Assembly: GCA_903895195.1 (NCBI GenBank)
Contig: CAITSZ010000011.1
Location: 1 to 64,000 of the forward strand
Length of the DNA: 64,000 nt
DNA from: an uncultured Chlorobiaceae bacterium
GTDB lineage: Bacteria > Bacteroidota > Chlorobiia > Chlorobiales > Chlorobiaceae
Direction: 5' to 3'
The notes beneath the pieces were generated by a model. It made no database searches. It had not been told where the DNA came from and worked only from the letters and a program-made list of their open reading frames with translations. The translations under genes and the position numbers were made by a program. This document shows, piece after piece, positions 17,464 through 26,835 of the stretch (the first letter of the stretch is position 1; each line of letters begins with the position of its first letter).

Positions 17464-18453
17464 ATGCTCAAATCAACCATTGTTATAACCGGTGCGACCG
17501 GATATATAGGATCCCAGCTGGTGCTTGCCCTGCTTGCAAAGTTATCCGGAGAGGTCAGGTTAAGAGTTATTGTGAGGAAAAGTTCGGACTCTTCCTTTCT
17601 TGAGGGTTTGCCTGTTGATATCGTTTATGCTGACCTTCATGATTCTCTTGCACTCATTGAGGCATTCAGGGATGTGGATACGGTGTTTCATTGTGCCGGC
17701 CTTATATCTTATACCAGGAATTTTCGTAATGATCTCTACGATACCAATGTCATCGGAACACGAAATGTTGTCAATGCCTCTATTTTAAATAATGTCCGCA
17801 AGCTTGTTCTTACCAGCTCCATTGCGGCCATAGGCGCTACAGATGATGGCACGATTGCAAGTGAGTCAACATCTTTTCAGGAGTGGCAGCGCAGGAATGG
17901 TTACATGGAGTCCAAGCATCTTGCTGAACTTGAGGGATTGCGCGGGTTGGCAGAGGGGCTTGATGTTGTGATCGTGAATCCTGGAGTCGTCATTGGGGTT
18001 GACCGCAAAAACCCAGCCTCTATCAGTTCGTCGAACGAAGTGTTGAGCCTTATCTATCGCGGAAAGCTGCCGTTTTTCCCTTCAGGCAGCACTGGCTTTG
18101 TTGATGTGCTTGATGTGGTCGATGCTCATATTGCAGCATGGGAAAAGGGCCGTTCAGGAGAACGTTATGTTGTTGTCGGCCATAACCTGTCGTTCCGTGA
18201 GCTTTTTGTCCGGATAGGCACTCTTGCCGGCAGCAGTCAAAGACACTCATATATGGTGCCGCATTTTCTGGGGTTGATTGCCGGGTTTGGAGGTGAACTT
18301 TGGTCGATGCTCTCCAATAGTCCTTCATTTATCAGTCTTGAAAGCATACGTATTTCTTCAAGGCAGCTTGTATACAGTAATACCAGGTCAGTGCAGGAAT
18401 TGAGCTTGAATTATCGGGATCTGCCTGACACCCTTAAGACCATTATCACCTGA
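17464..18453 (+). CDS. NAD-dependent epimerase/dehydratase-family protein
   Basis: This 329-residue extended SDR has [16 protein letters not shown] at the N-terminus, [20 protein letters not shown], and a catalytic YMESK near residue 150. It continues with [10 protein letters not shown] and the substrate region [18 protein letters not shown]. It resembles the dihydroflavonol-4-reductase/HpnA-like group. The substrate cannot be named. It reads into the region of recA 38 bases downstream but has no functional link to it. Confidence 0.85.
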   Translation: MLKSTIVITGATGYIGSQLVLALLAKLSGEVRLRVIVRKSSDSSFLEGLPVDIVYADLHDSLALIEAFRDVDTVFHCAGLISYTRNFRNDLYDTNVIGTRNVVNASILNNVRKLVLTSSIAAIGATDDGTIASESTSFQEWQRRNGYMESKHLAELEGLRGLAEGLDVVIVNPGVVIGVDRKNPASISSSNEVLSLIYRGKLPFFPSGSTGFVDVLDVVDAHIAAWEKGRSGERYVVVGHNLSFRELFVRIGTLAGSSQRHSYMVPHFLGLIAGFGGELWSMLSNSPSFISLESIRISSRQLVYSNTRSVQELSLNYRDLPDTLKTIIT

Positions 18454-18491
18454 AAAGTCTCTATTTATCCAATTTTATCACTCTTGTTACC

Positions 18492-19538
18492 ATGGATACT
18501 AAAAAAAACGACCAGAAAGCAGTTGCTGTGGATCCGGCAAAACTCAAACAACTGAACCTGGCAGTAGAAGCTCTTGAAAAACAGTTCGGCAAGGGAGCTA
18601 TCATGCGTCTGGGCGACGATTCGGCGGTAATGAAAGTGCAGTCGATTTCAACCGGATCAATGACGCTTGATTTTGCCCTCGGAGTCGGTGGGCTTCCTCG
18701 CGGTCGAGTCACGGAAATATACGGTCCCGAATCATCGGGTAAAACAACCCTTGCCCTGCATGTTATTGCTGAAGCGCAGAAATTGGGAGGTATTGCGGCT
18801 ATCGTGGATGCCGAACATGCCTTTGATCCTTCCTACGCCCGAAAGCTTGGTGTTGATATCAACGCCCTGCTTATCAGTCAGCCGGAATCAGGAGAACAGG
18901 CGCTTTCGATTGTTGAAACGCTTGTCAGGAGTGGAGCTATTGATGTTGTAGTCGTTGATTCTGTAGCAGCTCTTGTGCCTCAGGCTGAACTTGAAGGTGA
19001 AATGGGTGACAGCGTCATGGGTCTGCAGGCAAGGCTTATGAGCCAGGCTCTGCGTAAGCTTACCGGTGCCATTTCAAAATCATGCTGTGTCTGCATTTTT
19101 ATCAACCAGCTTCGCGATAAAATCGGAGTCATGTACGGAAGCCCTGAAACGACGACCGGCGGCAAGGCCCTGAAATTTTATGCCTCTGTGCGCCTCGATA
19201 TTCGTAAAATTGCCCAGATCAAGGATGGAGAGGAGAGTACCGGGAACCGCACAAGGGTGAAGGTTGTTAAAAACAAGGTTGCTCCTCCGTTCAAGACGGC
19301 AGAGTTTGATATCCTGTATGGCGAAGGCATATCGGCTATCGGAGAACTTATTGATCTTGGTGTTGAATTTGGTGTTGTGAAAAAATCCGGTTCATGGTTC
19401 AGTTATGGTCAGGAAAAGCTCGGTCAGGGCCGTGAAACTGTCAAAAAAACTTTGCGAGAAGATCCACCGCTCCATGCTAAAATTCATGCTGAGGTTAAGG
19501 CATTGATGTCGGGACCTGCGGAGATCATTAACGGATAG
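18492..19538 (+). CDS. recA: Recombinase A
   Basis: This 348-residue protein has the Walker [14 protein letters not shown] near residue 75, the [18 protein letters not shown] region, [21 protein letters not shown], and the DNA-binding loops ([13 protein letters not shown], then [22 protein letters not shown]). It catalyses strand exchange and stimulates LexA-type cleavage. No clear SOS box was recognised in the 38-bp gap upstream. It is followed after two bases by dus, so the two are translationally close. Confidence 0.99.
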   Translation: MDTKKNDQKAVAVDPAKLKQLNLAVEALEKQFGKGAIMRLGDDSAVMKVQSISTGSMTLDFALGVGGLPRGRVTEIYGPESSGKTTLALHVIAEAQKLGGIAAIVDAEHAFDPSYARKLGVDINALLISQPESGEQALSIVETLVRSGAIDVVVVDSVAALVPQAELEGEMGDSVMGLQARLMSQALRKLTGAISKSCCVCIFINQLRDKIGVMYGSPETTTGGKALKFYASVRLDIRKIAQIKDGEESTGNRTRVKVVKNKVAPPFKTAEFDILYGEGISAIGELIDLGVEFGVVKKSGSWFSYGQEKLGQGRETVKKTLREDPPLHAKIHAEVKALMSGPAEIING

Positions 19539-19540
19539 GT

Positions 19541-20584
19541 ATGAAAATCGGAACCATTGATATTGACCGTCCTGTTATACTTGCACCGATGGAAGATGTG
19601 ACTGACAGGGCGTTCAGGCAACTCTGCAAGCGCCATGGGGCTGATATTGTCTATACCGAGTTTATCAGTGCTGAAGCCCTGCGCAGGGGTGTAGAGAAGT
19701 CTGTACGCAAACTGACTGCAGATGCTGTCGAAAGACCTCTGGCCATACAGATTTTCGGCAGCAGCATCGAGTCGATGATTGAGGCGGCTGTCATAGCCGA
19801 AGAGTATAGCCCTGATTATCTCGATATTAATTTTGGGTGTCCGACCAAAAAAGTTGCCGGCAAGGGTGCCGGTGCCGCATTGCTCCGCGAACCGGAAAAA
19901 ATGACACAGATTGCTGAAGCGGTTGTCCGGGCGGTCAGCATACCCGTGACGGCCAAAACAAGAATCGGCTGGGACCGCGAGTCAATTAACATTATAGATG
20001 TTCTCCATCGCCTTGAGGATGCGGGCATTCAGGCTCTTGCAGTGCACGGACGCACCAGAAGCGAAATGTATAAGGGCAGGGCGGACTGGAACTGGATTCG
20101 TGAAGTGAAAGAGCATGCCCGCATACCGATAATTGCGAACGGTGATATATGGACGCCCGAAGATGCTGTCGCCATGTTTGCAGAGACAGGGGCTGATGGT
20201 ATAATGATTGGTCGTGGTTCTATTGGAAATCCGTTTATCTTTGAGCGGGCAAAACAATTGGTTAAAACGGGCAGGCTCATGCCTTCGCCAGATTTCCGCG
20301 AAAGGATAGATGTTGCCATTGAGCATTTGAAACTTTCTGTACAGTTCAAGGGTGAAAAGTATGGCGTGCTCGAAATGCGTCGTCATTATGCTACCTACCT
20401 TAAAGCCCTTCCGATGGTGTCGCGCGTACGCAATAAACTGGTTCGCGAAGATGGATGGGAGGCTGTTATCGATATTCTGCTCGAATACGGCAGGGAGTGC
20501 GAAGGATATGCAAGGGAGGGAACAATCAGTGACAATACTGAATCACTCAATGACCATTCAAATAGACTTGAATTAAATTACTAA
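19541..20584 (+). CDS. dus: tRNA-dihydrouridine synthase (DusB type)
   Basis: This 347-residue FMN TIM-barrel protein starts [20 protein letters not shown]. It contains [29 protein letters not shown] with the catalytic cysteine, [28 protein letters not shown] and the phosphate-binding [17 protein letters not shown]. It reduces uridines in the tRNA D-loop with NAD(P)H. It starts two bases after recA. Confidence 0.95.
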   Translation: MKIGTIDIDRPVILAPMEDVTDRAFRQLCKRHGADIVYTEFISAEALRRGVEKSVRKLTADAVERPLAIQIFGSSIESMIEAAVIAEEYSPDYLDINFGCPTKKVAGKGAGAALLREPEKMTQIAEAVVRAVSIPVTAKTRIGWDRESINIIDVLHRLEDAGIQALAVHGRTRSEMYKGRADWNWIREVKEHARIPIIANGDIWTPEDAVAMFAETGADGIMIGRGSIGNPFIFERAKQLVKTGRLMPSPDFRERIDVAIEHLKLSVQFKGEKYGVLEMRRHYATYLKALPMVSRVRNKLVREDGWEAVIDILLEYGRECEGYAREGTISDNTESLNDHSNRLELNY

Positions 20585-20605
20585 GCAATAAATATAAAAT
20601 AGTTT

Positions 20606-21628
20606 ATGAGTAACTCGGATTTTGGCTGTCGAGTAGCGGTGTTTGGCGCAACCGGTCTTGTCGGACGCACAATGCTCAAGGTTCTCGAAGAGAGAAATTT
20701 TCCTGTAAGCGACATAGTTCCGCTTGCTTCCCCTCGCAGTGCCGGTCAGGTTGTGCTGTTCAAGGGGCGGGAGTTTATTATTCAGGTGCCTTCCAAAGAG
20801 GCCTTTAAAGGTGTCGATATAGCTCTTTTTTCTGCAGGAGCAGCTGCCAGTAAGGAGTGGGCGGCAATTGCCGCCAGAGAAGGTGCTGTCGTCATTGACA
20901 ATTCGTCTGCATTTCGAATGGATCCTGATGTTCCTCTCGTTGTGCCCGAGGTTAATCCTGGAGATATTTTCAAGGCTGACGGTACCCCTGAACATATTAT
21001 TGCCAATCCAAACTGTTCAACCATTCAGATGGTTGTGGTTCTCAAGCCGCTTCATGACCGCTTCGGTGTCAAGAGGGTTGTTGTGTCGACCTATCAGTCT
21101 GTTACAGGTAAAGGGAAGGTTGGACGCGATGCTCTTGAAAGTGAGCTTGCCGGTGAGAAGCAGGATGAATTTACCCATTTTCATCAGATAGCATTCAACG
21201 CCGTTCCGCAGATAGACGTGTTCACGGAGAACGGCTATACCAAGGAAGAGATGAAAATGGTGAATGAAACCCGGAAGATCATGGGAGATAACTCCATGAG
21301 TATTTCTCCAACAACGGTACGCATTCCGGTCTATGGTGGCCACGGCGAGTCCCTTAATATTGAACTCGAGCGCGATTTTGATATCGATGCAGTGCGTGAG
21401 CTTCTCAGTGCGTCACCAGGCATTATTCTTCAGGATGACCCTTCGGCGCGCATCTACCCCATGCCATTGACCTCGTATGAGCGCGACGAGGTTTTTGTAG
21501 GAAGGATTCGACGTGATTACTGGCACCCGCAGACTTTGAACATGTGGATTGTTGCCGACAACCTGAGAAAAGGAGCGGCAACCAATGCCGTTCAGATCGC
21601 CGAAGTTGTCAACGCTAAAAGAGTGTAG
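20606..21628 (+). CDS. asd: Aspartate-semialdehyde dehydrogenase
   Basis: This 340-residue protein has the NADP loop FGATGLVGRTMLKVL, the SPRSAGQ phosphate-binding region, VIDNSSAFRMDPDVPLVVPEVN, the catalytic cysteine in ANPNCSTIQM (near residue 135), and the VRIPVYGGHGESLNIE histidine motif. It makes aspartate semialdehyde for the lysine/diaminopimelate, threonine and methionine pathways. Its 3' end overlaps the convergent gene at 21615 by 14 bases. Confidence 0.97.
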   Translation: MSNSDFGCRVAVFGATGLVGRTMLKVLEERNFPVSDIVPLASPRSAGQVVLFKGREFIIQVPSKEAFKGVDIALFSAGAAASKEWAAIAAREGAVVIDNSSAFRMDPDVPLVVPEVNPGDIFKADGTPEHIIANPNCSTIQMVVVLKPLHDRFGVKRVVVSTYQSVTGKGKVGRDALESELAGEKQDEFTHFHQIAFNAVPQIDVFTENGYTKEEMKMVNETRKIMGDNSMSISPTTVRIPVYGGHGESLNIELERDFDIDAVRELLSASPGIILQDDPSARIYPMPLTSYERDEVFVGRIRRDYWHPQTLNMWIVADNLRKGAATNAVQIAEVVNAKRV

Positions 21629-22496
21629 TTTCTTTTTGTTTAGAAAGAGCCATCAGTGCCGCACTGATGGCTTTTACTGCCGACGCTGACGAGACGGAAA
21701 AACGTTGAGGATTGCTGATCGATATAGATGGCGGGATAGTGAGCGGTTTCAGAGCAATTGATGTCTCTTTGCCGATCAGTCCGGTGATAATCCTGTCGGC
21801 CATTGTTCCTGTAAGCTGCACGTAGGTTTCACAGCAGACCGGGTTGTCGAGCAGTTCCTTGATGGTGAAGTACTCTCTCTCCTCTTTATTTTTTACATGA
21901 TGGAACGAAAATTTTTCAATTTGTCCATTTCTTGATACCGTCAGGAGTACATAGTTTTTTTCAAGCTCAAGGATGACCTGCGGCTCTCCAGAGAGTTTAG
22001 AAAGGTGAAACAGCGGCAGCTGCGGCGACCCATTGAACACAATCTGATGATAGCCTGAAAAGTGTTCAGAAGCTCTTGTGCAGTGTTCAAGAGGATAGAA
22101 AAGCAGAAGGTGTTTTTTATGAGACCCGTTGCTTACCGTATCGCTGTAACCGGTATGGTCGCACCTGTATTGCTCGGGTTGTGCTAAAAAGTATCCGGCT
22201 TCAATCCTGCAGTACTCTTTACATTCATCAGGGTTTGCATCTATAGGAAAGTATGCCGGAAGGGGCAGGTACGTTCCCGGCTCAACACAGAGAGCAAGGT
22301 CTTCTTTCCCCCACTCTTTAAGGTGACGTTCAAGTTTTTTCAGAATGCGCCTCCCTTTGCCTGATGCGAGGTCGCTGAGGCCTAATGGAAAAGTTTTATA
22401 TGCACTCAGGCTGTATCCGGTGCTTCCAGAGGTTTTAAGCCTTACAACACTGCATTCTGTTGTGTTGATGGAGCATGCTATCTGGCTTTTGCTCAT
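21615..22496 (-). CDS. Conserved hypothetical protein, possible actin-like/DUF3822-type fold
   Basis: This 293-residue protein has no certain family. The beta-strand-rich N-terminal part (CSINTTECSVVRLK, DLALCVEPGTYLPLP), a GYHQIVFNGSPQLPLFHL segment and the later VILELEKNYVLLTVSRNGQIEKFSF resemble the two-lobed DUF3822/PilM-like layout. A function is not claimed. Its ATG overlaps the stop of the upstream comEA-like gene by one base (TAATG), so the two form a coupled unit. The 3' end contains a hairpin serving asd on the other strand. Confidence 0.6.
   Translation of the reverse strand: MSKSQIACSINTTECSVVRLKTSGSTGYSLSAYKTFPLGLSDLASGKGRRILKKLERHLKEWGKEDLALCVEPGTYLPLPAYFPIDANPDECKEYCRIEAGYFLAQPEQYRCDHTGYSDTVSNGSHKKHLLLFYPLEHCTRASEHFSGYHQIVFNGSPQLPLFHLSKLSGEPQVILELEKNYVLLTVSRNGQIEKFSFHHVKNKEEREYFTIKELLDNPVCCETYVQLTGTMADRIITGLIGKETSIALKPLTIPPSISISNPQRFSVSSASAVKAISAALMALSKQKETTLF
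21648..21675 (+). terminator. asd terminator embedded in the convergent gene's coding sequence
   Basis: A perfect 11-bp stem (21648-21658 with 21662-21672, 3-nt loop) is followed by a short T run. It lies 20 bases after the asd stop and inside the last codons of the minus-strand gene. Confidence 0.75.
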
Positions 22497-23011
22497 TACT
22501 CCAGGGTGAAATGTTGTTTCAGGACTTCCAGCTTTTTGCTACTTATTCCTTTAACTTCAAGAAAGTCCTCAAATTGCTTAACTTTTCCGCCTTTTTCTGT
22601 TCTGAACGTAATAAGGCGTCCAGCCATAACCGGACCTATTCCTTGAATTTTCTGTAACTGCAGAGAGCTGGCTTTATTGAAAGATAGTGTTCCGGTAAAT
22701 ACTTTTTTCCCTGAAGCGGGGTGTTTCGGCTTTTTTTCAACGACCTTATCCTTTTCTTCAGCGGCAGCCTCCCGCAAAACATCATCGTTGACTTTTTCCT
22801 CTTCTTTGGCAGCAATGCTGATAAGGCTGTCGACTTCGGCTTCACTGTATCGGGCTGCTTCAGCCTTTTTTATAAGGAGGTCTGCGTTTTCAACCGAATG
22901 AATCTGTTTAATAATAACCCCAAGCATCAGAAATCCTAAAAGAATCAAAACCATATAGATTTCAGCTTTGGCAAGGCTTAGTCTGATGGCAAGCTTTTCA
23001 ATGAAATTCAT
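22496..23011 (-). CDS. ComEA-like membrane-anchored helix-hairpin-helix DNA-binding protein
   Basis: This 171-residue protein has a transmembrane helix at about residues 20-36 (IYMVLILLGFLMLGVII). A charged, probably coiled-coil spacer rich in Glu and Lys follows. The C-terminal 65 residues contain two HhH motifs: LNKASSLQLQKIQGIGP-like (here LSFNKASSLQLQKIQGIGPV) and FEDFLEVKGISSKKLEVLK. This is the ComEA layout, which in other bacteria binds incoming DNA in the periplasm. It is coupled to the downstream hypothetical gene by a one-base overlap. Other competence genes are not in the window. Confidence 0.8.
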   Translation of the reverse strand: MNFIEKLAIRLSLAKAEIYMVLILLGFLMLGVIIKQIHSVENADLLIKKAEAARYSEAEVDSLISIAAKEEEKVNDDVLREAAAEEKDKVVEKKPKHPASGKKVFTGTLSFNKASSLQLQKIQGIGPVMAGRLITFRTEKGGKVKQFEDFLEVKGISSKKLEVLKQHFTLE

Positions 23012-23032
23012 ATCAGTCAGGGGTTACTCGTT

Positions 23033-24184
23033 TTATACGAAAATACGTTTAACCCTCGAAGAAACCGAACAAAGTGTTTCATAGCTGATTGTACCGGTTA
23101 TATCTGCAATCTCTTCAGCTGAAGGTCCGTCCCAGCCGAAAAGAACAGCTTTATCACCGACGTTGACGTTGTGTTGTGTACCGAGGTCAACCATGATCTG
23201 GTCCATTGTTACCGTCCCGACCTGCTGATAAGCCTGACCGTTGATCATGACGATTGCTTTGTTTGAAAGAGCCCTGTAATAACCGTCAGCATATCCTGCG
23301 GCGATCGTTGCAATATGCCTTGGTCCCGGCGCACTCCATGTCCTGTTATAGCTGACCGTGGTTCCGGCCTCTACCGTTTTTATAAAAATGACTTTTGCCT
23401 CAAACTGCATGACTGGTTTGACGTCGAGTCGGCAAGGTGTTTTTTTTGCAGGATGATAACCGTAAAGCAGAATGCCGGGGCGAACCATATCAAGCCAGGA
23501 GTCCGGTAACGAGAGGATTGCTCCACTGTTTGCGGCATGCTTGCACACTGTTCGGGCGGATTCATGCTCGTATTCTGAGGTCAATGCTTTAAAAGCAGCA
23601 AGTTGCTTTTCCGTGAAGCCACTCTCTGATGAGCTGTCGGCAAAGTGGGTATAGATGCCGCTTAGATCGAGGAATGTTGACTGGTCGATCTCCCTGAACA
23701 TCTCCATAGCTGTTGACGGCGAGATGCCGAGTCGCCCCATGCCGGTATCGACCTTAACCTGTACCCGCAGTGTCTTGTTATGCTTTGCGGCGATTTCCTT
23801 TGCCGCCCGAAGTGTAACGCTGTCACAGACTGTCATGTCAATGCCGAATTTCAGAAAATATTCAATATGAGAGAGAAGCGGTGAGGCAAAAGCCAGAATT
23901 GTTGCCGGATTTTTAAGCGCACCCCCGGTTTTGAGTTCAATGGCTTCATGGATATTCGCGACCCCGAAATCCTCTATGCCCGAAGCTTCAAGGGCTTCGG
24001 CAATCCTGTGTACATTATGGCCATAGGCATTTGCTTTGACGATGCCCATGATACGGGCCTTCCCAGCTATCCGCTTGCTGATAAGACGAACATTTCCTGT
24101 AAGGTGTTCCAGGGAAATAAGGGCTTCTGTCATGTTTTCGGCAGGAATTTCTCTTGCAGAAAGGCCCGGTTTTGGGTGGTCCAT
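23033..24184 (-). CDS. alr: Alanine racemase
   Basis: This 383-residue fold-type III PLP enzyme has the PLP lysine motif GIVKANAYGHN near residue 50, VDTGMGRLGISP, a GIYTHFADSS loop, and the C-terminal catalytic-tyrosine region GTTVSYNRTWSAPGPRHIATIAAGYADGY. It provides D-alanine for peptidoglycan. It lies 22 bases upstream of the comEA-like gene on the same strand and diverges from the gene at 24387. Confidence 0.96.
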   Translation of the reverse strand: MDHPKPGLSAREIPAENMTEALISLEHLTGNVRLISKRIAGKARIMGIVKANAYGHNVHRIAEALEASGIEDFGVANIHEAIELKTGGALKNPATILAFASPLLSHIEYFLKFGIDMTVCDSVTLRAAKEIAAKHNKTLRVQVKVDTGMGRLGISPSTAMEMFREIDQSTFLDLSGIYTHFADSSSESGFTEKQLAAFKALTSEYEHESARTVCKHAANSGAILSLPDSWLDMVRPGILLYGYHPAKKTPCRLDVKPVMQFEAKVIFIKTVEAGTTVSYNRTWSAPGPRHIATIAAGYADGYYRALSNKAIVMINGQAYQQVGTVTMDQIMVDLGTQHNVNVGDKAVLFGWDGPSAEEIADITGTISYETLCSVSSRVKRIFV

Positions 24185-24386
24185 AAAGCGAATGCCGTTT
24201 TTTTGTTACAGAGGTCTGTTGCTCTGAATCCGGAACTTTCTGTAAAAAAACATATTTTGTTACTGATTATCAAACCTGAAAGCCGCTTATTGCCAAGCTA
24301 TCGTGAATTGATCAATTAATGTATATTTTCTTGAGGAGTTATCAGGGCTTGCTGTTACTTTAATCAAATATTCAGCTACTACTATC

Positions 24387-25760
24387 ATGTCGAACCACGA
24401 TATATTCGGGCTTGCGGCAGAAACGCCGCTGGTTCTTGTCAAACAGATGGCCCGTCACATCCTGCCTAAGGTTATGGCAAAGCTCGAGTACCTGAACCCG
24501 GCTTGTTCGCACTATTACCGTGTAGCATCTGCCCTCATCACTGATGCTGAAGAGCGCAAACAGATTTACCCAGGAATGACCCTTGTCGACTGGACGTTCG
24601 GCAACAGCGGGATTGCCTTGGCTATGGCCGGTGTGAGACGGGGGTACAAGCTGCTTCTGGCTGCACCTGATACAATTTCAAGAGAGAAGCAGGAGGTGCT
24701 CAGAGCTCTGGGTGCGGAACTCGTCATTACCCCATCTGACGCTCTGCCTGGAGAGCCCCGCAGCTGCATGAATGTCGCTGAAAGTCTCGTAAAAAGCATT
24801 TCCAACGCCTTTTTTACCGGCATGTTTAACAATCCTGTCAGTATAAAGGTGCATAGTGAAGCTACCGGCAGCGAAATTTTTCAACAGACAGAGGGTAAGG
24901 TTACTCATGTTTTTGTATCGATGGTCTCTGGTGCGATGGCTTCCGGTCTCGGTCGTTATTTGAAAGATAAAAATCCGAACATCAGCATCATAGGCGTTGA
25001 GTCACAGGGCTCTATTTATGCAAGCCTCCTGAAGGATGATAAACCCGGTAAACCGGTTTTTACTGAACTTGAGGAAATCGGTTCCCTGCAGCAATCGCTT
25101 CTCTGGGACCGCTCGGTCATAGATGAAATTATACAGGTGAGCGACTATGACGCATTTAACTGCGGGCGTGAGCTGTTAAGGGCTGAAGCTGTTTTTGCAG
25201 GCGGAGCCTCAGGCGCGGTTATGTCTGCAGCTCTGCAGGCAGGAGAGAAATATGGAGAGGACGATTGTGTTGTCGTGGTGATGAATGATTTTGGTGGCTA
25301 TTACCTGAGCAAGATGTATAGTGATGATTGGATGCGCAAGCGCGGCTTTTACCGCAAGGCGAAATCCGCTCTGGAACAGATTACGGCCGAGGATATTCTG
25401 CAGCTGAAAGCGCGCAGGGATCTGATTTTTGCATATCCCGAAAATACCCTTGCAGAAGTTTTCGAAATGATGAAGCAGAACGATGTTTCGCAGCTTCCCA
25501 TTGTTTCATACAACGCACCGATCGGCAGTATCAGTGAGAATAAAATTCTCTCGATTCTTATTGAAAACGATGAAGCGATGAACTCAAAAGTTGTCGGGTT
25601 CATGGAACAGCCGTTTTCAGTATGCAAACCTGAGGCTACGATTTCCGAATTATCCGACAAGCTGCAGCAAAGTGCCTCCGGAGTATTGATAAGTCTCTCT
25701 GATGGCAAGCTTCAACTTCTTACTAAATCAGATCTTATTGATGCCCTGACGCATAAGTGA
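24387..25760 (+). CDS. Cystathionine beta-synthase-like pseudoenzyme with C-terminal CBS domain pair
   Basis: This 457-residue protein has the full length and fold order of a CBS enzyme: a cysteine-synthase-like part (about 1-330) and a tandem CBS-domain part (about 335-457). Key cofactor sites are altered. Where active members have SVKDR with the PLP lysine, this one has SHYYR (41-45), with tyrosine at the lysine position. The substrate/PLP loop TSGNTG is TFGNSG (70-75), the glycine-rich GTGGT phosphate loop is VSGAM (near 180), and the GGSAGS pyridine-nitrogen serine region is GGASGA (272-277). There is no stop or frameshift, so it is not a decayed gene. It is probably a non-catalytic protein or has a new chemistry; the CBS pair probably binds an adenosine ligand. 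An ORFan regulator role is inferred. It diverges from alr. Confidence 0.85.
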   Translation: MSNHDIFGLAAETPLVLVKQMARHILPKVMAKLEYLNPACSHYYRVASALITDAEERKQIYPGMTLVDWTFGNSGIALAMAGVRRGYKLLLAAPDTISREKQEVLRALGAELVITPSDALPGEPRSCMNVAESLVKSISNAFFTGMFNNPVSIKVHSEATGSEIFQQTEGKVTHVFVSMVSGAMASGLGRYLKDKNPNISIIGVESQGSIYASLLKDDKPGKPVFTELEEIGSLQQSLLWDRSVIDEIIQVSDYDAFNCGRELLRAEAVFAGGASGAVMSAALQAGEKYGEDDCVVVVMNDFGGYYLSKMYSDDWMRKRGFYRKAKSALEQITAEDILQLKARRDLIFAYPENTLAEVFEMMKQNDVSQLPIVSYNAPIGSISENKILSILIENDEAMNSKVVGFMEQPFSVCKPEATISELSDKLQQSASGVLISLSDGKLQLLTKSDLIDALTHK

Positions 25761-25972
25761 GATCTCCGGAATTATATGGTTGCATTTTTAGGGGGATTTA
25801 CGTAACTAAGGGCCTCTCTAACATTCCGCTTTTTTATTATGTGCGATACGCTATATTGCGCAGTGAAGCTGGAATAAATATCAGGTATGGTACCCCTGAC
25901 CCATACAATCAATGGACGAAAACAGCATAGATCCCGACGATTGATGAGCGGGCTAACAACCAGCAATATTAT

Positions 25973-26530
25973 ATGAAGGTAGAGTCCAAAAAAAGGCAGT
26001 TCATTTTAGAGGGTAAGATCAAGGCTTGCTTCTGTGAAGGATGCGGTCAGGTTACCGACAAGACGTTTGTTGGTGAATGGATTCCGAGTGATAAGCCGAA
26101 GGACGATGATTTTCTGACGACAGTTCAGATAAAAAAGCAAAAAGACAGCAAGAGTGCTGGAAGTGATTTGCCGCCCGCTGCTGAAAACCAGTACTGGATT
26201 CGCTGTTCGGAGTGCAATCAGGTATTTCTTCTCAGGGAATGGCAGATACAGATTGACAGGGAGGTCAGCCCGGAAGAGTTGAAGGCCGAAGATTGTCAGA
26301 TATACTCACCTCATGGCATTTACGCCAAAGGTGACGCGCTCTTTCATAAGGCGCTTGGAGAAGTTGGAGTTATCAGGGAAAAGCAGGCTACGGGCAGTGG
26401 AGCTTTCGTCATTATTGTCGAATTTGCAAAAAGCGGAAGAAAACAGCTTCTTGAAAATGTGCAGCTGATTTCAAAAGAAAAAAATTCGGAGAGCATTACA
26501 GATATAATTAAATTAAAACTTAAACGTTGA
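25973..26530 (+). CDS. Zinc-ribbon protein with Tudor/KOW-like C-terminal domain, function unknown
   Basis: This 185-residue protein has an N-terminal C-x-C-x2-C cluster (CFCEGCGQ) and a second pair (CSECNQ) about 65 residues later, together suggesting a zinc ribbon interrupted by a Lys-rich linker. The C-terminal 70 residues (IYAKGDALFHKALGEVGVI, IVEFAKSGRKQLL) look like the small beta-barrel seen at the end of UvrD/PcrA helicases, which binds nucleic acid or RNA polymerase. That resemblance is from pattern only. It lies 24 bases before rpsU on the same strand, suggesting a link to ribosome or transcription functions. Confidence 0.65.
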   Translation: MKVESKKRQFILEGKIKACFCEGCGQVTDKTFVGEWIPSDKPKDDDFLTTVQIKKQKDSKSAGSDLPPAAENQYWIRCSECNQVFLLREWQIQIDREVSPEELKAEDCQIYSPHGIYAKGDALFHKALGEVGVIREKQATGSGAFVIIVEFAKSGRKQLLENVQLISKEKNSESITDIIKLKLKR

Positions 26531-26554
26531 TCTTTTAAAAGGGGGTGAATTACA

Positions 26555-26752
26555 TTGGTTAGTGTGCAGATAAATGATAATGAATCGATTGATAAGATGC
26601 TGAAACGCTTCAAGAAAAAATATGAGCGTGCAGGTGTTTTAAAAGAGTTTCGTGCAAACGCATACTTTGTTAAACCATCGATTGATGGTCGTTTGAAACG
26701 CTCGAGAAGCAGGCGTAGAGCTCAGCGGGCAAATGAAGAACGCAATTCATGA
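26555..26752 (+). CDS. rpsU: 30S ribosomal protein S21
   Basis: This 65-residue basic protein matches bS21: [32 protein letters not shown] and a C-terminal Arg/Ser run ([17 protein letters not shown]). The initiation codon is TTG at 26555, preceded by GGGGGTG at proper distance, and no upstream ATG exists in frame. It is directly followed by an intrinsic terminator. Confidence 0.97.
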   Translation: MVSVQINDNESIDKMLKRFKKKYERAGVLKEFRANAYFVKPSIDGRLKRSRSRRRAQRANEERNS

Positions 26753-26776
26753 TCTTTCTGATTGCAGCAGTTATGC

Positions 26777-26810
26777 AAAGCAGCTCCTTAACGGGAGTTG
26801 CTTTTTTTTT
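26777..26810 (+). terminator. Intrinsic terminator of rpsU
   Basis: An 11-bp stem with one G-T pair (26777-26787 with 26794-26804, 6-nt loop) is followed by nine T residues. It ends the zinc-ribbon/rpsU transcript 26 bases before aroA. Confidence 0.88.
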
Positions 26811-26835
26811 GTAAACACCCAATATCTATTAGCTC

